44,415 nt of DNA from Verrucomicrobiota bacterium (GCA_023430565.1 JAEZAD010000031.1:1-44415), one strand, 5' to 3'; shown: positions 32,976 to 41,250, numbered from the stretch's first letter. The notes: a model not told the origin generated them from the letters alone. Made by a program: numbers and translations.

Positions 32976-34757
32976 TCACTGACTCCGCAACGAAATCAAA
33001 ATCTCCGTCCCCTCCAACCCCGGCCCCGCATGAATTTCCCCGCGGTGCAGCCGTAACACTTCCTTCGCCAGAAACACCCCCATCCGTCCCTGGTTCGGCA
33101 CCGCCCCATCCGTCGGCTCCGGCAAAATCCCCTCCAGCTCCAGTTGCTTCCCCTTGATCGAAAACAACGCCGTCAGCTCCGTCCGCGCTCCCGTCGACCG
33201 CACCTGCAACGCCAGCTCCTTCGTCCCGAGTTCGCCACGGTTTTCCGTGATCGTCGCGATGATCGACCGCAACGCGAACTCCAGCAGCTTCCGGCTCGCC
33301 GACAGCACCACCGGATCCGGCCCCACCTCCACGCGAATCCCCAGCGACGACCCCAGCCCCTGCGCAATTTCCCGCACATCCACCGCCTCCACCGGCGATT
33401 CGTGCAGCGTCTGCATCAACGCCAGATTGCGGTTCAACCCCTCCAGATTCGCCACGTCGCCTTTCACCGTCTCGATCAACGCCCCCGGCAGCGGCTGCTC
33501 CGGCGTCGCCTGCCGAAACGTCGCCAGCGACACCAGTGAGTTCCCCAGTTCGTGACTCAACGTCAGCGCCAGCTCGTGCAACAACGTCCGCCGGCTCGCC
33601 CGCTCCCGCACCGCCGCATCGTGCACCTCCGCACTCGCCTCCTCCCAAAACGCCCACACCCCGCCCGTCTCCGCCACCAGCCCCGCACTCGCGCGAAACG
33701 GCTGCCCCGCACACGGCCACACCCGGCATACTTCCCGCGACCGCCGCGCCTGCCCGATCAAATCCCGCACCACCAGCGGCACATGCCGCGGCACACTCTC
33801 GTCCGGCGCCAGCACCAGCGTGCTCGGCAGATACTTCGACCCCAGCCGCGCCTGCTCCGCCAGCTGGTTCAACCGGCTCAATTGCGCCGACTTCGCCAGA
33901 AAATGCCGCAGCAGCCGCGCAAAGAACACCGCCCGCGTGTGATCCCCGTCGTCATACGGCTGCCCATCGTCCCGCACGCCAAACGCCATCAACCCCAACA
34001 GCCGCCCGTTGTCGTGCACCGGCACCAGCAGCCGCGCCCCCCACAACGCCAGCCGGTTCCGCACCGCCAGCTCCGCAATCGGATCCGCCGGACTATGCCA
34101 ATACGGTCCGTCGATCACCGCCGGATGCGTCTCCAGGTAGCGCACCAGCGGATCGTCCACCGCGAAATACGACGTCCCCCGGTCCGCCCGAAACCCATCC
34201 GGCTCCCTCAAAAAAAACACCGCGTGCGACGCCCGCAGCAGATACCGCGACGCCCGCCGGAACTCCGTGATCAGCCGCTCCCGCGTATCCAGATTCTCGA
34301 TCGCCCCTTCGATGAAATCCCACAACTCCGCCGCATCCGCCGCCCCCGCCCCGCGCGCCGCCGCCCGCACCGGCTCCACCCGCTTCGCCTTGTCCGCCAA
34401 CAACTCCACCATTGTCTCCTTCTGCGCCAGCTCCGCCACCAGCGGCAATAATTCGCGCAGCCGCGTCGCACTCTCCTCGTAAGACAGGTAAACCCGCGCC
34501 CGCGCCGACAGCCGCGCCTGCTCGAACGGCAGGCTCCGCGGCTCGCCCACATAGATCGTCGGACACTTCACCAACGCCGGCGGCAGCGAATCCTCCGCCG
34601 TCGCATCCAACACCACCACCGCCGAAAACCCCGGCGAAGACCCGCCCGGCAGCATCATCGGCCCGAGGCGTAGTGCCGTGCTGCCCGGCGGCAGTTGGCG
34701 CTCCCAGGCATCCGCCAGTCCGGAGTCGGTGGTCGCGAGGATTACTAGGCTGGACAT
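32976..34757 (-). CDS. Pseudo-receiver / GAF / degenerate histidine kinase
   Basis: 593 aa from the ATG at 34757. Residues 1-115 resemble a receiver fold (VVVLDATAED, IYVGEPRSLP, ARVYLSYEES then a long helix) but lack the conserved acidic pair and lysine, so it is probably a pseudo-receiver. Residues 145-330 look like GAF (DFIEGAIENL..., AVDDPLVRYLETHP, RLLVPVHDNGRLLGLMAFG). An H-box is present (LSHELGNSLVSL, His402). The ATPase part is eroded: the N-box reads LLEFALRSIIATITEN and no DxGxG can be found, although GRMGVFLAKEVLRLHRGEI near the end keeps the G2-like end. It probably cannot phosphorylate by itself. It starts 50 bp after the membrane kinase. Confidence 0.8.
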   Translation of the reverse strand: MSSLVILATTDSGLADAWERQLPPGSTALRLGPMMLPGGSSPGFSAVVVLDATAEDSLPPALVKCPTIYVGEPRSLPFEQARLSARARVYLSYEESATRLRELLPLVAELAQKETMVELLADKAKRVEPVRAAARGAGAADAAELWDFIEGAIENLDTRERLITEFRRASRYLLRASHAVFFLREPDGFRADRGTSYFAVDDPLVRYLETHPAVIDGPYWHSPADPIAELAVRNRLALWGARLLVPVHDNGRLLGLMAFGVRDDGQPYDDGDHTRAVFFARLLRHFLAKSAQLSRLNQLAEQARLGSKYLPSTLVLAPDESVPRHVPLVVRDLIGQARRSREVCRVWPCAGQPFRASAGLVAETGGVWAFWEEASAEVHDAAVRERASRRTLLHELALTLSHELGNSLVSLATFRQATPEQPLPGALIETVKGDVANLEGLNRNLALMQTLHESPVEAVDVREIAQGLGSSLGIRVEVGPDPVVLSASRKLLEFALRSIIATITENRGELGTKELALQVRSTGARTELTALFSIKGKQLELEGILPEPTDGAVPNQGRMGVFLAKEVLRLHRGEIHAGPGLEGTEILISLRSQ

Positions 34758-34763
34758 GTATTC

Positions 34764-34808
34764 GGGTGGCACGCGTTGCCCTCAACGCGCAGGAAGCACG
34801 AGGGTGGC
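34764..34808. repeat. Small hairpin element flanked by GGGTGGC direct repeats
   Basis: CGCGTTG and CAACGCG (34772-34789) form a perfect 7-bp stem with loop CCCT. The block is bordered by GGGTGGC at 34764-34770 and 34802-34808; the latter overlaps the upstream gene's TAG stop. It fills the gap between the two kinase genes and could tune their relative expression or be a small repeat element. Confidence 0.5.
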
Positions 34809-36796
34809 TACGTCGGACAGGGGAAGACGATGCGAAAAAGAGCACCGCGCCCCGGCACCGACGGGTCCACCGAGATCGTTGCATCCAGACCTGCCAGAAT
34901 GTCGCTGCAAATGGCGAGCCCCAATCCGAAACCCGACGACTTCGTAGATTGAAACGGCTGGAACAAACGCGGCCTTATCGCCGGCGAGATCCCCGGCCCG
35001 CTGTCCTCCACCATCATCTCGATCCCCTTCGCCACATTGCGCGTCGCCACCTTCACCCACCGCGGCCCCTCCGGCTGCGTCTCCACCGCCTGGATCGCGT
35101 TGAAACAAAGATTCAGCAACACCTGCTTCGCCGCCGACCCGTCCGTGAACGCCCGATCCGGATTGGCCTGAAAATCCGTGAGGAATTCGATCCGCTTGTC
35201 CGTCGCCTTCGCCGCCACCAATTCCAGGCTCGTGCGCAGCACCGGATGCAAATCGATCGGCTCGGCCTTGTAGACCCGCGGCGACGCGAGATCGAGCAAC
35301 TGCTCGGTGAGCCGGTCGATGCGCGTGACCTCGTCGCCGATCAGCCCGAAGAACTTTTGGCGAAACACCGGATCGTGATGATGCTTCGGCAGCAGGTGCA
35401 CGAACGTCTTGATCGAGACGAGCGGGTTGCGGATCTCATGCGCCAGACTCGCCCCCAACAACCCCACCGTCGCCAACTGCTCCGCATGCTGGACTTTGAC
35501 GGCGTAATGCGCCCGCTCCATCGCGCTCTCGATAATGGAGCCCAATTCCTGGAGTTCGGTCACCTGAGGATGAGTAAAGGGCCGACGAGACGCCGACACG
35601 CCCACCCCGATCAGCACGGTAAGCGCGGGGCCATCGCTCACGATCGCCAGTCCGAGTTCCTGATCGCGAAGAAAGTTTTTCAAGGCGTCGCGTTCGGCAC
35701 TAGATCTTTCGCGCGCCAGACGCTCCGGACTGGCCCAACGAAGCTGCCGCAAAGCGTGAAGCGCCGGATTGTCACCGGTCAATTCCACTGCGCTCCCGAG
35801 AAAACCTTCTTTTCCGCCGGTGAGGACAATCGCTCGCTCCGATTTCGACCATCCCTTGAGGACTTTCATGAACGCTTCCTCTAGCTTGTCCGGTCGCGAT
35901 TCACGGCGAGCCGCCTGGAAGGCAGCGCTTCTCCATTCCGCGTCCGAACGACTCAATCCAACTGTCCTTCGGAGTTTGGGCTGGATGTAACTGGAGAAAG
36001 AAAGTCCCCCTGCGACAGCGATCAATATTGCGACCACCTCGGAAAAATAAAGTCCCGCCAAGGCATAGATCGACCAACCCACAAGAGCCGTCAGAGCAAC
36101 CAGAAGTGAACTCGCCACGCCGAGGGCCAAAATATAACGCCCATCCAAAACCCGCGTGGTCACAATCGCCCACGACGTCCCGGTGTAGAATGCGAGGACC
36201 AGCACCGACTGCGCGCGATTGAATGCGGAATTTCCGGTCAATGCTCCCAACACCATGAGCGTGATGACCGCGCCCGCCGCGGCGATACTGCCCAACAGCA
36301 GGAGCTGCAGCTCCAGGCGCCTCACCCCCGTTAGCCGGCGAGCCTGCAAGACGGCTTGGACAAGAATGCCCAGGATCATCGCCCCCACCCCACCTAGATA
36401 CGCCAGATAACCCCATCCATACAAACGACGCTCTCCAGTGGAAGCCTCCGGCACAAAGTAGGGAGTAAAACAGATCCAGATCAGCCACGCGCCGGCAACT
36501 GCCCACGGTAGTGCTGAACGCAGATGGCGCAACAGCCCGCGATCCGGCTCGGCGGCTGTTTGTTTCACCAGCCACATCATCAACACCACGCCGACCGCGA
36601 CCGCGCACGCCATCCGCACCCACCACAACCGGTCATCCCCAAAACCCGCCCTCCACTGACACAGCAGCCACGCGGAAACGCTCACCGAAAACGCCAGAAA
36701 CGCCCGGTTCAGGCGCCGCGCTGGGTTTGCCCACGCCACCAACACACCCACGACCAAGGCACAAATTCCCGCAACAACTCGGAAATCCAACATCAT
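34808..36796 (-). CDS. Multi-pass membrane sensor histidine kinase
   Basis: 662 aa from the ATG at 36796, forming ATGATG with the ketosynthase stop (start could equally be the next ATG, 36793). About 8 hydrophobic segments occupy residues 1-300, including GICALVVGVLVAWANPARRL and later YILALGVASSLLVALTALVGWSIYALAGLYF (quoted in part), which resembles the membrane sensor of PrsK-like kinases. A GAF-like stretch (about 305-440, with LGLAIVSDGPALTVLIGVG) follows. The kinase core is intact: LAHEIRNPLVSIK (His453), LLNLCFNAIQAVE (N-box), VEDSGPGISP and GFGLGLAICSDI. It should autophosphorylate in response to a membrane or cytosolic signal. Confidence 0.93.
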   Translation of the reverse strand: MMLDFRVVAGICALVVGVLVAWANPARRLNRAFLAFSVSVSAWLLCQWRAGFGDDRLWWVRMACAVAVGVVLMMWLVKQTAAEPDRGLLRHLRSALPWAVAGAWLIWICFTPYFVPEASTGERRLYGWGYLAYLGGVGAMILGILVQAVLQARRLTGVRRLELQLLLLGSIAAAGAVITLMVLGALTGNSAFNRAQSVLVLAFYTGTSWAIVTTRVLDGRYILALGVASSLLVALTALVGWSIYALAGLYFSEVVAILIAVAGGLSFSSYIQPKLRRTVGLSRSDAEWRSAAFQAARRESRPDKLEEAFMKVLKGWSKSERAIVLTGGKEGFLGSAVELTGDNPALHALRQLRWASPERLARERSSAERDALKNFLRDQELGLAIVSDGPALTVLIGVGVSASRRPFTHPQVTELQELGSIIESAMERAHYAVKVQHAEQLATVGLLGASLAHEIRNPLVSIKTFVHLLPKHHHDPVFRQKFFGLIGDEVTRIDRLTEQLLDLASPRVYKAEPIDLHPVLRTSLELVAAKATDKRIEFLTDFQANPDRAFTDGSAAKQVLLNLCFNAIQAVETQPEGPRWVKVATRNVAKGIEMMVEDSGPGISPAIRPRLFQPFQSTKSSGFGLGLAICSDILAGLDATISVDPSVPGRGALFRIVFPCPT

Positions 36797-37995
36797 CGAT
36801 CGAGGATCAAACACGAATTCGATCCCGAGATGCCATGCGCGTTGATCATCACGTGGTCGGAGTGCACCCACCTTGGCTTGGACGAAAGATTCAAGGGACA
36901 CGAGGGATCAGGCCGTTCCCAATTCACCGTCGGCAACACCACTCCTTCCCGAACTCCCATCGCCGCCGCCGCAACTTGCATTGCGCCTGCTGCTCCAAAG
37001 GGGTTCCCAATCGCGCCCTTGATGGAATACGCGGGAACGCTACCGAGATGTTTACCCAGTGCCTCCTGCAAGATAGTCGACTCCGCTCGATCGATCCCGG
37101 CATGTCCCGGCCCCCAGGTGCTGATGCTGTCGATGTCCTCGGGTTTGAGCATCGAATTGGCCATGGCTAAGCGTATGGCGGGCAACAGCCCCCCACAAAG
37201 GTCGCCATTCACATCGTTCGAATAGCCAAAGCCGTTCAAATAGGCGTAAGCCGGGCGCGGACTCTCCTCCGCCTCAAGGATCACGAAACAAGCTCCTTCA
37301 CCGATCACGCCCGTCGTGCGCCATAGATCGAAGGGGCGACCAAGCTTTGCCGCATTTTCACTCGTGGTGGGCGACAGATTCGCGGCCCGTAGCTCAAGCA
37401 TCGGATGCTGATACAGGGGAGCCTCCGTGCCGCCCGCGATCACGATCGACGCTTCGCCGCGTCGAATCATGTCAGCCCCGAAACCGACCGCATCCAACCC
37501 GGAACAACATGCGCTTTGAAAAGACACCACCCGCGCGCTCGTCTCCAACGCATGCACAATCGCGCTGCTCGTGGCACTGCCAATCGCGTCGCGAATCATC
37601 TTTGGGCGCGCAAAACGGGACCCCTTCCGAGCGACCGCCAGAATCGAGGTCTGAATCACGTTGGGATCCATCAAGGCGGATCCCACCATCAGCACAGGAT
37701 CAAGTGACCGCAGCGCATCGCGCGACAGACCGGCATCACGCAAAGCAAGCAGCGTCGCCGCGATCCCGAATTGGCTCATCCGCGACACCCCTCGCGCCCA
37801 CTCCTCGTCGAAGTAATCCGCGAGCTTGAAACTCTTTACCTCGGCAGCGACGAACTCTCCATGCTCGTCAGCCAGCTTCGTAAATGGCCGCACATAACTC
37901 CGGCCCGCGAGCATCCCTTCCCAAAACGCTTCCCGCCCGATCCCCGCCGGTGTCACCGGACCGATGCCTGTGATCTTTACGCGACGGCGCTTCAT
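36793..37995 (-). CDS. Beta-ketoacyl synthase (KAS I/II-like) with an altered active site
   Basis: 400 aa, ATG at 37995, 7 bp after the receiver-kinase stop. The thiolase fold is clear (VKITGIGPVTPAGIG, SACCSGLDAVGFGADMIRRGE in part, VIAGGTEAP, KGAIGNPFGAAGAMQ). The nucleophile Cys163 is kept. In KAS I/II the two active-site histidines lie in NAHGTGT and TGHLLGAAG; here these read STWGPGHAG (Trp294) and IGNPFGAAG (Asn331), while Lys326 is kept. The gate motif FGFGG reads HGISG. It therefore may not catalyse normal condensation; it may bind or sense an acyl chain, or act in an unusual reaction. It is encoded inside a signalling operon, with no acyl-carrier gene nearby. Confidence 0.88.
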   Translation of the reverse strand: MKRRRVKITGIGPVTPAGIGREAFWEGMLAGRSYVRPFTKLADEHGEFVAAEVKSFKLADYFDEEWARGVSRMSQFGIAATLLALRDAGLSRDALRSLDPVLMVGSALMDPNVIQTSILAVARKGSRFARPKMIRDAIGSATSSAIVHALETSARVVSFQSACCSGLDAVGFGADMIRRGEASIVIAGGTEAPLYQHPMLELRAANLSPTTSENAAKLGRPFDLWRTTGVIGEGACFVILEAEESPRPAYAYLNGFGYSNDVNGDLCGGLLPAIRLAMANSMLKPEDIDSISTWGPGHAGIDRAESTILQEALGKHLGSVPAYSIKGAIGNPFGAAGAMQVAAAAMGVREGVVLPTVNWERPDPSCPLNLSSKPRWVHSDHVMINAHGISGSNSCLILDR

Positions 37996-38002
37996 CTCGC
38001 CG

Positions 38003-39142
38003 TCACGTCGCCGCCGGAAAACTCATCCGGACCGTCGTGCCCTGCCCCGGCGCCGACTCCAGCGCCAGCGTGGCCCCGTGCGTGCCGAGCAAATGCCGGC
38101 AGATGCTCAGTCCCAAGCCCGTGCCATTCTCCTTGTTGCTGAACCCCCCCTTCAACGCCCGCCGCACGTGGTCCGCATCCATGCCGACCCCATTGTCCGC
38201 CACCGTCAGGTCCACCCGGTCCGCCGTCCGCACCACCGAAACCGACAGCTGCTTCGCCCCCGCTTCCAGCGCGTTTTTGAACAGATTCTGAAACACCCGC
38301 ATCAACTCGAACTTCGACCCGCGAATCATCGCCGACGTCAACCCCGTGAACTGCACCGAGATCTCCCCGAAAAACACCACCTGCCGCACCTCCTGCACCA
38401 CCTGCACCAGATCCAGCCGCGCAAACTCCGTCGCCTGCTTCGACGCCATCCGCCAGTTCTCCGAGAGATGGTGGCAATACTCCGCCGCCTTCTCGACGAT
38501 CCCCGCATAATCCCGCAGCCGCCGCCCGCGCTCCGCATCCTGCGCCGCCACCGCCCGCGCCTCCTCCACCAACAACGTCGCATAACCCACCACCACCGTC
38601 AGCGGATTGTTCAGGTCATGCACCAGCTCCACCGACGCCCGCCCCTGCCAGATATGCGGCTCCTTCTGCTCGATCTCGCGCTTCAGCGCCGCATTCATCT
38701 CGCGCGCCTCGTTGCTCAACTTCGCCTGCTGCCGCCGCACCCGCGACGCCTCCGACTGCTTCCGCACCGCATCGATCAACTCCGCGATATCCGGCGGCTT
38801 CCGCAAATACTGGTTCGCCCCCGCCAGCATCGCCTGCTGCGCCGTCATCAACGTCCCGTAGCCGGTCAACATCACCACCGACACCAACGGATCGATCTTT
38901 CGAATCTCCTCCAGCGCCCGGATGCCATCCATCTCCGGCATCCGAATATCCAATACGATCACCGCATACGTTTTCGACCGCAGCTTCGCCAGCGCCTCCG
39001 CCGCCCGCTCCGCCGTGTCGACAGTAAACTCGGCCGAAAGCGTGAACGCGATCGACTCGCGCGGACCATACTCGTCGTCAACCACCAGGACCAGCGGCTT
39101 GTTGGCCGTGACCGGTTGTGCAGGAATGTTTTCAGTGAGCAT
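38003..39142 (-). CDS. Receiver domain fused to a histidine kinase
   Basis: 379 aa from the ATG at 39142 (MLTENIPAQ). Residues 17-130 are an intact receiver: Asp22/Asp23, phospho-acceptor Asp65 (LDIRMP), Thr93 (LTGYG) and Lys115 (LRKP). A helix links it to an intact kinase: VHDLNNPL (His175), VFQNLFKNAL (Asn290), VADNGVGM (Asp316) and GTGLGLSICRHLLGTHG. No membrane segment or DNA-binding domain is present. It could receive phosphate from the downstream membrane kinase and relay it. It leads the four-gene operon. A TTGACA 91 nt upstream has no good -10 partner, so no promoter is called. Confidence 0.93.
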   Translation of the reverse strand: MLTENIPAQPVTANKPLVLVVDDEYGPRESIAFTLSAEFTVDTAERAAEALAKLRSKTYAVIVLDIRMPEMDGIRALEEIRKIDPLVSVVMLTGYGTLMTAQQAMLAGANQYLRKPPDIAELIDAVRKQSEASRVRRQQAKLSNEAREMNAALKREIEQKEPHIWQGRASVELVHDLNNPLTVVVGYATLLVEEARAVAAQDAERGRRLRDYAGIVEKAAEYCHHLSENWRMASKQATEFARLDLVQVVQEVRQVVFFGEISVQFTGLTSAMIRGSKFELMRVFQNLFKNALEAGAKQLSVSVVRTADRVDLTVADNGVGMDADHVRRALKGGFSNKENGTGLGLSICRHLLGTHGATLALESAPGQGTTVRMSFPAAT

Positions 39143-39288
39143 CGGCGGACACTGGGCGAGCGTCGTTCTCCGGTTGATCGCCGGCCAAACTACCCTCGAT
39201 TTCCCGTCGTGTTTGCAGGTGCAGCCCCCAGCTGTCAAGGAACGCATCCGGCATTGCACCATGTCCAAACAGGCCCGAGTTTTTTGAC

Positions 39289-40602
39289 GTGATTTTCATC
39301 ACCGCCCTCGCCTCCGCCGTTCTCGCCGGTCTTCTCGTCTGGCTCTTCCTCTCCGCCCGCCACGCCTCCGTCCGCGAACGCCTGCGCAGTGCCACCGCGG
39401 ATACGGACCGCCTCGCCGCCGAACTCGCCGCCGCGCGCGCCGAGTTCTCCCAACTCTCAACCCTCAACTCTCAACTCTCCTCCTCCCTCGCCTCCGAACG
39501 CGCCGCCGCCGCCGAAAAACTCTCGGCCCTCACCGACGCCCACACGCGCCTCACGACCGAATTCAAAGCCCTCTCCGCCGACGCCCTCGCCCGCAACAAC
39601 ACCGCCTTCCTCGAACTCGCCCGCGAAACCTTCGGCAAACTCCAGCAGCAATCCGTCGGCGACCTCGACAAACGCCAGCAGGCGATCGACGCCCTCGTCA
39701 AACCGCTCCGCGAGTCCCTCCAGCAGGTCGACGCCAAGATCGGCGCCATCGAAAATGCCCGCAAGGAAGCCTACGGCACCCTCTCCGAACAGCTCCGTTC
39801 CTTGAATACCGCCCAGCTGCAGCTCCAGACCGAAGCCTCCCGCCTCTCCACCGCCCTCCGCTCCACCACCTACGCCGGCTCCTGGGGCGAACTCCAGCTT
39901 CGCCGCGTCGTCGAGATGGCCGACATGCTCGGCTACTGCGATTTCTGCGAACAGGAAACCTCCGGCTCCCTCCGCGCCGACCTCGTCGTCCGCCTCCCAG
40001 GCGGCCAGCGCATCGTCGTCGACGCCAAGACGCCCCTCGAATCCTTCCGCGCCGCCTCCGAAGCCACCGACGAATCCGTCCGCGCCGCCCGCCTCCTCGA
40101 GCACGCCCAAAAAGTCCGCGGCCACATCGACGCCCTCGGCGCCAAAAACTACTGGGAGCAATTCCAACCCGCCCCCGAATTCGTCGTCCTCTTCCTCCCC
40201 GGCGACCAATTCCTTGGCGCCGCCCTCCACGCCGACTCCACGCTCATGGACCGCGCCATCACCAAACGCGTCCTTCTCGCCACCCCCTCGACCCTCATTG
40301 CCCTCCTCAAAGCCGCCGCCTACGGCTGGCGCCAGGAATCGATATCAAAGAACGCCGAGGAAATCAGCCTCCTCGGCCGCCAGCTCTACGACCGCATGGT
40401 CACCTTCGCCGACAACCTCGAAAAAATCGGCCGCGCCCTCGACACCGCCCTGAAGGGCTACAATTCCGCCGTCGGCTCCTTCGAAGCCTCCGTCCTCCCC
40501 AGCGCCCGCCGCTTCGCCGAACTCGGCGCCCGCGGCGCCAAGGAGCTCACCTCCCCCACCACCGTCGACACCACCCCCCGAGACATCACCAAGCGCGCCT
40601 AA
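39289..40602 (+). CDS. rmuC: RmuC-family DNA recombination protein
   Basis: 437 aa, GTG start at 39289 because no ATG precedes the hydrophobic anchor (IFITALASAVLAGLLVWLFL). A long coiled coil follows (about 30-190) and then the RmuC nuclease-like domain: STTYAGSWGELQLRRVVEMADMLGYCDF (quoted in part), VVRLPGGQRIVVDAKTPLE, YWEQFQPAPEFVVLFLPGDQFL and RVLLATPSTLIALLKAAAYGW. RmuC limits inversions at short inverted repeats. A 28-bp tandem heptamer lies in frame in the coiled coil (39451-39478). It is divergent from the sensory operon across 146 bp. Confidence 0.92.
   Translation: MIFITALASAVLAGLLVWLFLSARHASVRERLRSATADTDRLAAELAAARAEFSQLSTLNSQLSSSLASERAAAAEKLSALTDAHTRLTTEFKALSADALARNNTAFLELARETFGKLQQQSVGDLDKRQQAIDALVKPLRESLQQVDAKIGAIENARKEAYGTLSEQLRSLNTAQLQLQTEASRLSTALRSTTYAGSWGELQLRRVVEMADMLGYCDFCEQETSGSLRADLVVRLPGGQRIVVDAKTPLESFRAASEATDESVRAARLLEHAQKVRGHIDALGAKNYWEQFQPAPEFVVLFLPGDQFLGAALHADSTLMDRAITKRVLLATPSTLIALLKAAAYGWRQESISKNAEEISLLGRQLYDRMVTFADNLEKIGRALDTALKGYNSAVGSFEASVLPSARRFAELGARGAKELTSPTTVDTTPRDITKRA
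39451..39478. repeat. Four tandem CAACTCT heptamers inside rmuC
   Basis: Four head-to-tail heptamers (CAACTCT, CAACCCT, CAACTCT, CAACTCT) are read through as QLSTLNSQLS within the coiled coil. The wording matches repeats usually found between genes in this genome type, suggesting insertion of an intergenic-type repeat into a coding region. Confidence 0.75.
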
Positions 40603-40607
40603 AGAAT

Positions 40608-40709
40608 CGTTCTCGTAATCGTTCTCTTTCTCGTTCTCGCCTCCAGCAGCTCCCAGCTCCCAGCTCCCAGCTCTCAGCCTTTCAGCATTTCAGCGTTTCA
40701 GTTTTTCAG
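40608..40709. repeat. Repeat cluster: 31-bp element, CTCCCAG heptamers and TTTCAG octamers
   Basis: The 118-bp gap 40603-40720 is almost all repeat. A 31-bp element at 40608-40638 (CGTTCTCGTAATCG onward) recurs at 41078-41108 with one change. Next come four tandem heptamers CTCCCAG (last CTCTCAG) at 40650-40677. Then TTTCAG appears at 40680, 40688, 40696 and 40704, an exact 8-bp period. No promoter or ribosome-binding site is obvious. Confidence 0.85.
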
Positions 40710-40720
40710 CATTCCCCCCC

Positions 40721-41071
40721 ATGTCCCTCCCCGGCCGCTGGCAAATGATCCGAGCCGAATTCGACGGCGCCCCCGCTCCCGACCTCGTCGTCCAGCACAC
40801 CGAGCTCCGCTTCACCGCCACCCACTACGCCATCTATTTCGACGGCGAACCCGCCGACCAGGGCACGTTCGAATCCGCCGGTGACGCCGACTCCAGAAAT
40901 CTGATACTCCACCCGGAATCCGGCCCCAACGCCGGCCGCACCCTCCGCTGCCTCTTCCAACTCACCGGCGACCGCCTCCGCATCTGCTTCGGCCTCGACG
41001 GCACCCCACCCACCGCCTTCGCCACCGCCGCCGACTCCCACCGCTACCTCGCCACTTACCGCCGGCTCTAA
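40721..41071 (+). CDS. TIGR03067-like small protein
   Basis: 116 aa, ATG at 40721. It starts LPGRWQMIRAEFDGAPAPD and ends with FQLTGDRLRICFGLDGTPPTAFAT, matching the lipocalin-like beta-barrel pattern of the TIGR03067 domain (GxW..v..e.dG, LtgdrL.i.y.ldg..P..F) common in Planctomycetota and Verrucomicrobiota. No signal peptide is present. Function unknown. Repeats border it on both sides. Confidence 0.78.
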   Translation: MSLPGRWQMIRAEFDGAPAPDLVVQHTELRFTATHYAIYFDGEPADQGTFESAGDADSRNLILHPESGPNAGRTLRCLFQLTGDRLRICFGLDGTPPTAFATAADSHRYLATYRRL

Positions 41072-41077
41072 ACCCGT

Positions 41078-41108
41078 CGTTCTCGTAATCCTTCTCTTTC
41101 TCGTTCTC
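41078..41108. repeat. Second copy of the 31-bp CGTTCTCGTAATC element
   Basis: Identical to 40608-40638 at 30 of 31 positions and in the same orientation, so that direct copies flank the TIGR03067-like gene (distance 470 bp from copy start to copy start). Confidence 0.85.
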
Positions 41109-41200
41109 CCCGATTCCCACCTTCCCACCCGAATCCCCCGCGCCCGTTCCAAACGCCCCACCCCAGTTCGCCACGACATTTCCCGACCACTGATTTTCGA

Positions 41201-41244
41201 AGTTTGGATTTTCACTGGAGCTTGGCTCTTGGTGCTTGGAGTTT
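41201..41244. repeat. CTTGGAG-phrase repeat, copy 1, supplying a Shine-Dalgarno site
   Basis: A 44-bp stretch built of CTTGG words (CTGGAGCTTGG, CTCTTGG, TGCTTGGAG) that recurs at 42172-42216. Its last GGAG (41238-41241) stands 9 nt before the GTG at 41251, an ideal Shine-Dalgarno spacing for the MOSC gene. Confidence 0.75.
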
Positions 41245-41250
41245 CCCTGC

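Noticed and set aside
39233..39238. TTGACA on the minus strand upstream of the receiver-kinase gene
   Set aside because: A perfect -35 hexamer, but the best -10 at 16-18 bp is only CAAACA or similar, so a promoter is not supported.
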